The position numbers and the translations under genes were made by a program. The notes below the pieces were generated by a model, which did not search any database, was not told the DNA's origin, and was given only the letters and a program-made list of their open reading frames with translations. 22,366 nucleotides of DNA, from positions 1 to 22,366 of the forward strand of contig DBFBGQ010000149.1 of assembly GCA_048201975.1 (NCBI GenBank). Direction: 5' to 3'. Position 1 is the stretch's first letter; every line of letters starts with the position of its first letter. Source of the DNA: Egerieenecus sp048201975. GTDB lineage: Bacteria; Bacillota; Clostridia; Christensenellales; Aristaeellaceae. Shown here one piece after another: positions 6,455 through 11,778 of this stretch.

Positions 6455-6637
6455 ATGACGCAATTGCTTTCCCTGCTCATCGCCTCCGCCAGCGCGGAGA
6501 CCGCCGCGGCCGCGGAAATGACCTCCCTGCCCCTGCTGACCAAGGGCCTCATCGTCACCGCCGGCGGGCTGCTGGGTGTGTTCCTGGTGCTGCTGCTGTT
6601 TTTCCTGACCATCAAGCTGATGCAGAAAATCAAATAA
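6455..6637 (+). CDS. small decarboxylase gamma-subunit-like membrane protein
   Basis: The 60-residue product has a short N-terminus rich in Ala/Ser, one strong membrane helix (about 30-53) and a basic C-terminal end. This is the plan of the small OadG/MmdD-type gamma subunits that anchor the Na+-decarboxylase complex. It starts 15 bases after oadB with AAGGAGG and must be cotranscribed with it. Sequence similarity to OadG is weak, so the call rests on size, topology and position. Confidence 0.65.
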   Translation: MTQLLSLLIASASAETAAAAEMTSLPLLTKGLIVTAGGLLGVFLVLLLFFLTIKLMQKIK

Positions 6638-6663
6638 ATCCCCCCAGCGGTGGAGAATGGGAT

Positions 6664-6710
6664 GGGCCGCCCCCCGGGTTATGGGGGGCGGCCCTCAGAC
6701 TGTTGACAAA
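6664..6710 (+). terminator. terminator-like hairpin with CTCAGACTGT tail
   Basis: A perfect 12-bp stem, GGGCCGCCCCCC (6664-6675) and GGGGGGCGGCCC (6683-6694), lies 26 bases after the small membrane gene. Instead of a U-tract it is followed by TCAGACTGTTGACAAA. That tail matches the sequence next to the hairpin at 160-177 when read on the - strand, making this a third, shorter copy of the hairpin-plus-tail element. Confidence 0.65.
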
Positions 6711-6714
6711 GTAT

Positions 6715-6742
6715 TTGACCTCACAATTTTTGCAAGTATAGA
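6715..6742 (+). promoter_or_regulatory. promoter reading into a non-coding stretch
   Basis: TTGACC (6715-6720), a 16-base spacer and TATAGA (6737-6742) form a good sigma-A promoter. No protein gene follows on the + strand. A perfect inverted repeat, TTGCAAG (6730-6736) and CTTGCAA (6750-6756), brackets the -10 and may be an operator. Confidence 0.5.
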
Positions 6743-6748
6743 ATGCAT

Positions 6749-6875
6749 TCTTGCAAGCGCGGGGGTTTCGCGCCTGCAAGGTTGGGAGCGTTGCAAAATA
6801 GCCAACCCGAAAAATAATGCGCAAAAAACCGACCGCAAAAGCAGTGTTTTGGCTTCTTTTGCGGCCGGTTTTGGT
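6749..6875 (+). ncRNA. candidate small RNA
   Basis: The 303-bp gap 6638-6940 has no credible gene. Downstream of the promoter at 6715-6742 are three hairpins in a row. The first is CTTGCA-A-GCGCG / CGCGC-C-TGCAAG (6750-6780, loop GGGGTTT). The second is GGTTGG/CCAACC (6780-6807). The third is the 15-bp terminator stem at 6827-6870 followed by TTTT. Promoter, structured body and terminator fit a transcript of about 125 nt. No known RNA family was recognised. This is an inference from structure only. Confidence 0.4.
6822..6874. terminator. bidirectional terminator
   Basis: Fifteen-base arms AACCGACCGCAAAAG (6827-6841) and CTTTTGCGGCCGGTT (6856-6870) pair with one wobble. On the - strand the stem is followed by TTTTTT, ending the gene at 6941-7933. 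On the + strand it is followed by TTTT, which could end the candidate small RNA. Confidence 0.85.
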
Positions 6876-6940
6876 TGTTGGTGCTGCTTTTTTTGCAGGT
6901 TGCTATTGCGTCTTCATTTTGCAGCAGCCCCTGACGGATG

Positions 6941-7933
6941 TTATTTCCAGGTATATTTCAGCGCGGTTTGCACGCAGCTTTGATGGTCTTCGTCCACGCG
7001 CTGGGTGCCGTGGGTTTTGCTGCCGGTGAAGTGGATGCAGAAGTGGCCTTCGAAGTCGTTGTCGGCGATGGTGTCGTCCTCGTGGGGCATGCCGTTCATG
7101 GAGGCGGCGTATACATGCCCGTTGTACTTGACCAGGATGGCCCGGCGGTCCCAGCTCCAGGAGCCGCCATAGATGGACTTCATCACGGCGGTGTCGTCGG
7201 CGGTGAGGGGTTCGGCGTCGATGTGGTTGGCGCCGCTCCAGCGCTTCACGGTGAACTTCTTCCCCGTCTTGCAGTCCATGATTTCAAATTTCGCGCCCTT
7301 GGGGATGGTGCTGCTGCCGTTTTTGAACCAATCCAGCTCCTCGGTGACGTAGGTCTCCTCCTCGGCGTCGGCGGCCTCCTGCCCGAACAGCAGGCGGATG
7401 GTCACCTTGCCGGCGATGCCGTCCTGGCTCATGCCCTTGCTCTTCTGGAACTTCTTTACCGCTTCCTCGGTGCCGCTGCCATACTTGCCGTCAATGGCGC
7501 CGGTGTAGTAGTTCAGCAGCTTCAGCGCCTGCTGCAGCTTCTTTACGTCGCTGCCGCTGTCCCCGAAGCGGCTGGTCGCCGGCGCGTCCCCCAGGTCGGA
7601 GATGCTCTCGATGCCCTTCATGGCCGGGTCGGACTTGGCGGTGGTTTCCTCCTCCACCTCCCCGCTGACGGTGACATACTTGGCCATCACATAGCCCGTA
7701 TACTTGCCGTAGCGCACCTTGTACCAGCTGCCGCTCTTGGAGAGCACGTCCATGGTGTCCCCGCGGGATAGGGTTTGCAGGGCCTTGGACTCCTTGGAAT
7801 CGCTCTTGCGCAGCACCAGCGCATCCGTGTTCACGGTGGCTTCAGCCTCTCCCAGGGCGCTCACGGGCAGCATCGCCGCCAGCAGCAGCCCCGCCAATCC
7901 CCGCCGCAGGGCGGTGCGAAAATCCAAAGGCAT
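6941..7933 (-). CDS. secreted SH3b / peptidoglycan-binding protein with possible YkuD-like C-terminus
   Basis: The 330-residue product has a signal peptide (1-28), an SH3b domain (about 33-88), a PG_binding_1 domain (122-184, with R-F-G-D-S-G-S-D-V-K-K-L-Q and D-G-x-Y-G-S-G-T motifs) and a C-terminal domain of about 135 residues. That last domain ends in M-P-H284, then twelve residues, then H297-F-C299-I-H, a spacing that recalls the His ... S-H-G-C-I-R active site of L,D-transpeptidases. This is my inference; the domain is widespread in Clostridia but has no function I can name. ATG at 7933 has AGAGGAG upstream, and a strong promoter precedes it. It probably binds or remodels the cell wall. 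Confidence 0.85.
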   Translation of the reverse strand: MPLDFRTALRRGLAGLLLAAMLPVSALGEAEATVNTDALVLRKSDSKESKALQTLSRGDTMDVLSKSGSWYKVRYGKYTGYVMAKYVTVSGEVEEETTAKSDPAMKGIESISDLGDAPATSRFGDSGSDVKKLQQALKLLNYYTGAIDGKYGSGTEEAVKKFQKSKGMSQDGIAGKVTIRLLFGQEAADAEEETYVTEELDWFKNGSSTIPKGAKFEIMDCKTGKKFTVKRWSGANHIDAEPLTADDTAVMKSIYGGSWSWDRRAILVKYNGHVYAASMNGMPHEDDTIADNDFEGHFCIHFTGSKTHGTQRVDEDHQSCVQTALKYTWK

Positions 7934-7965
7934 GGTCTCACGCTCCTCTCAAAAGCTCCAGAAGC

Positions 7966-7994
7966 AATATATTACAAAACTGTTTCGAAGTCAA
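7966..7994 (-). promoter_or_regulatory. sigma-A promoter for the SH3b/PG-binding protein gene
   Basis: On the - strand TTGACT (7994-7989), a 17-base spacer and TATATT (7971-7966) form a near-consensus promoter about 32 bases before the start codon. Confidence 0.8.
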
Positions 7995-8069
7995 GAAAAA
8001 GATTTCATGATTTACAAGTATTTCTGAAATATATGTAAAAAAGAACCGGCGAAAGCCGCAAAGCGGGGA

Positions 8070-8098
8070 TTGACAGGGCGGCGGAGCGCTGGTATAAT
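8070..8098 (+). promoter_or_regulatory. rplJ-rplL promoter
   Basis: TTGACA (8070-8075), a 17-base spacer and TATAAT (8093-8098) are a perfect consensus promoter, as expected for a ribosomal protein operon. Confidence 0.92.
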
Positions 8099-8103
8099 AA
8101 CGA

Positions 8104-8208
8104 AGGTTTTGAAAGAAGCCTGTGCCGTAGACAGCCGGTACCCCCTGCCGGGGGTTTAAGGGAGCCGCGCTCCGCCTGCCGAGGTGTAAAGGATATGCAT
8201 TTGCTCAT
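8104..8208 (+). promoter_or_regulatory. ribosomal protein L10 leader
   Basis: The leader contains GAAGCCTGTGCCGTAGACAG (from 8115) and CCTGCCGAGGTG (from 8176), both hallmarks of the Firmicutes L10 leader. In this family L10, or the L10-L12 complex, binds the leader and represses its own operon. A terminator hairpin follows at 8209-8238, which suggests attenuation. Together with the promoter and attenuator it accounts for most of the 337-bp gap 7934-8270. Confidence 0.9.
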
Positions 8209-8238
8209 CCCTTGCGCCTGCGCGAGGGTTTTCTTTTT
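8209..8238 (+). terminator. attenuator hairpin of the rplJ leader
   Basis: CCCTTGCGC (8209-8217) pairs with GCGCGAGGG (8220-8228) with one wobble, followed by TTTTCTTTTT, ahead of the rplJ ribosome site. It is positioned to stop transcription when L10 holds the leader. Confidence 0.8.
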
Positions 8239-8270
8239 ACACTGAACCATTGAGGAGGTGCAAGAAAAGC

Positions 8271-8786
8271 ATGAGCAAAACCAACGAGAGCAAGAACCGT
8301 GTGCTGAAGGAGCAAATCGTCGAGGACATCAAGGCCAAGCTGGATGGCGCGCAGTCCGTGGTGATTTGCGCGTACAACGGGCTGAACGTGGCGGACGTGA
8401 CCGAGCTGCGGGCCCTGTGCCGCGCCCAGGACGTGCACTACTGCGTGCTGAAGAACCGCCTGGTGCTTAAGGCGCTGCAGGAGAAGGGCATCGAGGGCCT
8501 GGATCACCTGCTGGAGGGCCCCAACGCCTTCGTGTTCGGCATGAAGGACGCTGTCTCCGCCCCCAAGGTCATCAACGACTTCATCGAGAAGAAAAAGCTG
8601 ACTTCCCTGGAGATCCGCGGCGGCCTGCTGGATGGCAAGGCGGTGGACGTGAACACCATCAAGAGCCTGGCTTCCCTGCCCAGCCGGGAAGTGCTGCTGG
8701 CCAAGCTGCTGGGCAGCATGACCAACGCCATCAGCAGCTTTGTCCGCGTGGTGGAAGCGTATCGCAAGCAGAAGGCCGGGGAGTGA
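8271..8786 (+). CDS. rplJ: large ribosomal subunit protein L10
   Basis: The 171-residue product is L10 (uL10), which anchors L7/L12 dimers to 23S rRNA to form the ribosomal stalk. The N-terminal K-E-Q-I-V-E-D-I-K-x-K-L, the Y-x-G-L-x-V-x-x-V-T-E-L-R segment, the V-L-K-N-R-L core and the L-P-S-R-E-V-L-L-A-K-L-L-G-S-M segment are diagnostic. The C-terminal helix (about 152-171) is the L12 docking site. ATG at 8271 has GAGGAGG 12 bases upstream. A stem CCTCCGCC/GGCGGAGG (8799-8820) separates it from rplL. Confidence 0.97.
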   Translation: MSKTNESKNRVLKEQIVEDIKAKLDGAQSVVICAYNGLNVADVTELRALCRAQDVHYCVLKNRLVLKALQEKGIEGLDHLLEGPNAFVFGMKDAVSAPKVINDFIEKKKLTSLEIRGGLLDGKAVDVNTIKSLASLPSREVLLAKLLGSMTNAISSFVRVVEAYRKQKAGE

Positions 8787-8880
8787 CCCCGCCCTGCGCC
8801 TCCGCCGCCTGAGGCGGAGGGAAAGTTTTTCAGAAGCAATCAGCATTTTTTGAAATCAACCGTATAGGAGGCTGAAATTC

Positions 8881-9255
8881 ATGACTCATGAGGAGATCAT
8901 TGCCGCCGTCGAGTCCATGACGGTGCTGGAGCTGGCCGATCTGGTCAAGGCTATGGAAGAGAAGTTTGGCGTGTCCGCCGCCGCCCCCGTGGCTGTGGTT
9001 GCCGGTGGCGCCGGCGCCGCTGCTGCCGCTGAGGAAGAGAAGACCGAGTTCGACGTGGTGCTGGCCGACGCCGGTTCCGAGAAGATCAAGGTCATCAAGG
9101 TTGTGCGCGAGGTCGTTTCCGGCCTGGGCCTGAAGGAAGCCAAGGAGATTGTGGAGTCCGCTCCCAAGACCCTGAAGGAAGCCGTCAGCAAGGAAGAAGC
9201 CGAGCAGATCAAGGCCAAGTTCGCCGAAGTGGGCGCCAAGGTGGAGATCAAGTAA
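8881..9255 (+). CDS. rplL: large ribosomal subunit protein L7/L12
   Basis: The 124-residue product is L7/L12 (bL12), the stalk protein that recruits translation GTPases. It has the N-terminal dimerization helices (about 1-32), an Ala/Gly-rich hinge (38-58) and the C-terminal domain with E-K-T-E-F-D-V-V-L, K-I-x-V-I-K-x-V-R and G-L-x-L-K-E-A-K-x-x-V-E motifs. AGGAGG lies nine bases before ATG. It is the second gene of the rplJ operon. Confidence 0.98.
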   Translation: MTHEEIIAAVESMTVLELADLVKAMEEKFGVSAAAPVAVVAGGAGAAAAAEEEKTEFDVVLADAGSEKIKVIKVVREVVSGLGLKEAKEIVESAPKTLKEAVSKEEAEQIKAKFAEVGAKVEIK

Positions 9256-9304
9256 GGCCGCTTCCGGCAAGACCGGCAGCATAGCGCTTTCAGCGCAAAA
9301 AACA

Positions 9305-9338
9305 GCGAGGTCCGGACATTTCCCCGGGCCTCGCTTTT
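9305..9338 (+). terminator. rplJ-rplL terminator
   Basis: GCGAGGTCCGG (9305-9315) and CCGGGCCTCGC (9324-9334) form an 11-bp stem with one wobble, followed by TTTT. Confidence 0.85.
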
Positions 9339-9362
9339 GCGTACGGAATGATCCCAACAGGC

Positions 9363-9395
9363 TTGCAGGCACAGGCGCTCCCCCTGCGCCTGCAA
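9363..9395 (+). other. strong unassigned hairpin
   Basis: TTGCAGGC-A-CAGG (9363-9375) pairs with CCTG-C-GCCTGCAA (9383-9395), 12 pairs around one mismatch with a 7-base loop. It lies between two + strand terminators and is not explained by either gene. Confidence 0.5.
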
Positions 9396-9440
9396 TGCGC
9401 GGCATGCACGAAAAAGAAGCAAATAACTTTGATAACGCTC

Positions 9441-9481
9441 CGCTTCCCCGGCGCGCTGTGCCCGGGGAGGCGCGTTTTTTT
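9441..9481 (+). terminator. second + strand terminator
   Basis: CGCTTCCCCGG (9441-9451) pairs with CCGGGGAGGCG (9462-9472) with one wobble, followed by CG and seven T. The T-tract overlaps the stop codon of the ZIP gene on the other strand. Confidence 0.75.
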
Positions 9482-10271
9482 ATCCCAGCGCCACGTCCAG
9501 CACCATCATCAGGCAGAAGCCCAGCATGGTCCACCAGGCGGCGGGGACCCGAACCTCGGAGGCCTGGCTCTCCGGGATCATTTCGGTGAGGATCACCCAG
9601 AGCATGGCTCCCGCGGCAAAGCAGAGCAGGAAGGGCAGCGCCTGGCGCAGCGTGGCGGCCAGGAGCGCCCCCACCACGGCGCTTACCGGCTCCACAAAGC
9701 CGCTGAGCTGGCCGAAGAAGAACGCCCGGCCCCGGCTCATGCCCTCCCGGCGCAGGGGCAGGGATACCGCCGCCCCCTCGGGGAAGTTCTGCAGCCCGAT
9801 GCCCAGGGCCAGCATGCATGCGCCCCCCAGCGCCGCCGCTCCACCGCCCCCGGCCAGCGCGCCAAAGGCCACGCCCACCGCCATGCCCTCGGGCACGTTG
9901 TGCAGCGTGATGGCCGCGATCATCAATTGGCACCGGCGGGCGGAGCCTCCCTCCTGCCGGGCCAGGTGCAGCCGGTGGCACAGCCGTTCGCCCAGCTTTA
10001 CCGCCGCCGCGCCGCCCATCAGCCCCAGCGCCGCGGTGAGCCAGCCGTTCATGGCCAGCGCCTCCGCCTGGTCCAGCCCTGGCTGCAGCAGCGACCAGAA
10101 GGAGGACGCCAGCATCACGCCCGCCCCAAAGCCCAGCATGCAGTCCATGGCACGGGGAGAGAAGCGCCGGGTCAGCAGCACCAGCGCCGCCCCCAGGGCC
10201 GTCACCCCCCAGGTAAACAGCCCCGCCAGCCCCGCGCCCAGCACGCAGGAGCCCATATATGTGAAATTCAT
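9480..10271 (-). CDS. ZIP family metal transporter
   Basis: The 263-residue polytopic membrane protein is a ZIP transporter that probably brings zinc or another divalent metal into the cell. The two metal-site motifs are present: H124-N-V-P-E-G in helix 4 and Q161-N-F-P-E-G in helix 5. G-F-x-E-P (191-195) follows in the next helix, with a poorly conserved loop before. It resembles the bacterial GufA/ZupT branch. The ATG at 10271 has GAGG about 12 bases upstream. It is monocistronic; no metal-regulator site is obvious. Confidence 0.9.
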   Translation of the reverse strand: MNFTYMGSCVLGAGLAGLFTWGVTALGAALVLLTRRFSPRAMDCMLGFGAGVMLASSFWSLLQPGLDQAEALAMNGWLTAALGLMGGAAAVKLGERLCHRLHLARQEGGSARRCQLMIAAITLHNVPEGMAVGVAFGALAGGGGAAALGGACMLALGIGLQNFPEGAAVSLPLRREGMSRGRAFFFGQLSGFVEPVSAVVGALLAATLRQALPFLLCFAAGAMLWVILTEMIPESQASEVRVPAAWWTMLGFCLMMVLDVALG

Positions 10272-10353
10272 GTAGAGATCGCCTCGCTTTATTCGCGTTG
10301 GTGCAGTCGCACAGTTTCAGGCTATGCGCGGGGCGAAGGTTTGGTCACAGCGC

Positions 10354-10381
10354 TTGACAGCCGCCGGGAATGCTGTACAAT
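10354..10381 (+). promoter_or_regulatory. promoter for the DUF1015-GH3 unit
   Basis: TTGACA (10354-10359), a 16-base spacer and TACAAT (10376-10381) lie about 70 bases before the DUF1015 start. Confidence 0.75.
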
Positions 10382-10449
10382 AAGGGGGCAGAACCCAAGC
10401 CCGCGCAAACTGAATTCCCACACAAAACACGGAAAGGAAGGCTATCTCC

Positions 10450-11733
10450 ATGGCCGTGCGCTTCAACGGACTGGGCATTGCGCCCACGGACCTGCTTTTG
10501 CCCCGGGAAGGGATTCATCCCACCACCTGGGCCGTGCTGGCCTGCGACCAGCATACCTCCGAACCGGCCTGGTGGGAGGAGACCGCCCTGGAGGTGGGCG
10601 ACGCCCCCTCCACCCTGCGGCTGATCCTCCCCGAGTGCTACCTGCGGGAAAGCGACGCCCGCATCCCCGCCATTCACCAAACCATGGAGGCCTATGTGCG
10701 CCAGGGCGTGCTCCAGCAGGCGGTGACGGGGGGGTTCATCCTCACCGAGCGGTACACCGCCTCCGGGGCCCGGGTGGGACTGGTCTGCGCCGTGGACCTG
10801 GAGCAGTATGACTACGCGCCCGGCAGCCAGACGCTGGTCCGCCCCACCGAGGAGACCATCGCCGACCGGCTGCCTCCCCGCCAGCGCATCCGCGCCGGGG
10901 CGCTGCTGGAAACCAGCCACATTCTGCTGCTCATGGACGATCCCCTGCAAACGGTGGTGGAGCCCCTCTACGATGCCCGGGAGGCCCTGCGGCCCCTTTA
11001 CGACTTCCCGCTGATGCGGGGCGGCGGACACCTGCGGGGCTGGGCCGTGGAAGGCGACGCCTGGCTGGAGCAGGTGCGCAAGGCGCTGACGGAGCTGCTC
11101 GCCCGGCAGGCCTCTGCCGCGCCGCTGCTCTTTGCCGTGGGGGACGGGAACCACTCCCTGGCCACGGCCAAGGCACACTGGGAGCGCGTGAAGGCCACCC
11201 TGACGCCCGCTGAGGCGGCGGTCCATCCCGCCCGGTATGCCCTGGCGGAAATGGAGAACATCCACGACGACGCCCTGAGCTTCGAGCCCATCCACCGCTT
11301 CCTCACCGGCATGGACGGCTATGCCCTGATGCAGGACTGGACCTATTACTGCCAGGTCCATGGCATGGACCTGAGCGAGGTGACCAAGCCGGAGGACGCG
11401 GAGCAGTCCCTGTGGGTGATCTACGGCGGCAGCGAGGCGATCGCCGCCATATCGAAGCCGGACGGGGCCATGGCGGTGGATACCCTCCAGCGCTACCTGG
11501 ACGACCTGATGGCCCGGCGGCCGGAGCTGAAGCTGGACTACATCCACGGGGAGGAAACCCTGCGCGCCCTGTGCGGGGATGCTCCCGACCGGGTGGGCTT
11601 TATTCTGCCGGCCATGGACAAGGGGCAATTTTTCCCCGCCCTGCGCCAGGTGGGGGTATTGCCCCGGAAAACATTCTCCATGGGCGAGGCCCATGAAAAG
11701 CGCTACTATATGGAATGCCGGACGATCCGCTGA
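10450..11733 (+). CDS. DUF1015 family protein
   Basis: The 427-residue product belongs to DUF1015. The signature D232-G-N-H235-S-L-A-T-A-K, the N-terminal R-P-x-x (A-V-R-F-N-G-L-G) region and the C-terminal G-V-L-P-R-K-T-F segment match the family. Some archaeal members are free-serine kinases, but the clostridial subgroup has not been assigned a reaction that I know of, so no function is given. No signal or membrane segment is seen. ATG is preceded by GGAAAGGAAGG. The GH3 gene follows after 45 bases without a terminator or clear promoter. Confidence 0.85.
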   Translation: MAVRFNGLGIAPTDLLLPREGIHPTTWAVLACDQHTSEPAWWEETALEVGDAPSTLRLILPECYLRESDARIPAIHQTMEAYVRQGVLQQAVTGGFILTERYTASGARVGLVCAVDLEQYDYAPGSQTLVRPTEETIADRLPPRQRIRAGALLETSHILLLMDDPLQTVVEPLYDAREALRPLYDFPLMRGGGHLRGWAVEGDAWLEQVRKALTELLARQASAAPLLFAVGDGNHSLATAKAHWERVKATLTPAEAAVHPARYALAEMENIHDDALSFEPIHRFLTGMDGYALMQDWTYYCQVHGMDLSEVTKPEDAEQSLWVIYGGSEAIAAISKPDGAMAVDTLQRYLDDLMARRPELKLDYIHGEETLRALCGDAPDRVGFILPAMDKGQFFPALRQVGVLPRKTFSMGEAHEKRYYMECRTIR

Positions 11734-11778
11734 AGCCCCGCAGGGAGCTTTGGCTCAGAAAGGATGGAAGAATCAACC

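Noticed and set aside
6703..6731. TTGACA at 6703 as the -35 of a promoter
   Set aside because: No acceptable -10 lies 16-18 bases downstream; TTGACC at 6715 with TATAGA fits better, and TTGACA belongs to the repeat tail.
6817..7029. 70-residue + strand frame that looks like a small membrane protein
   Set aside because: Its ATG lies inside the bidirectional terminator stem, it lacks a ribosome site, and its second half is antisense to the SH3b/PG-binding gene.
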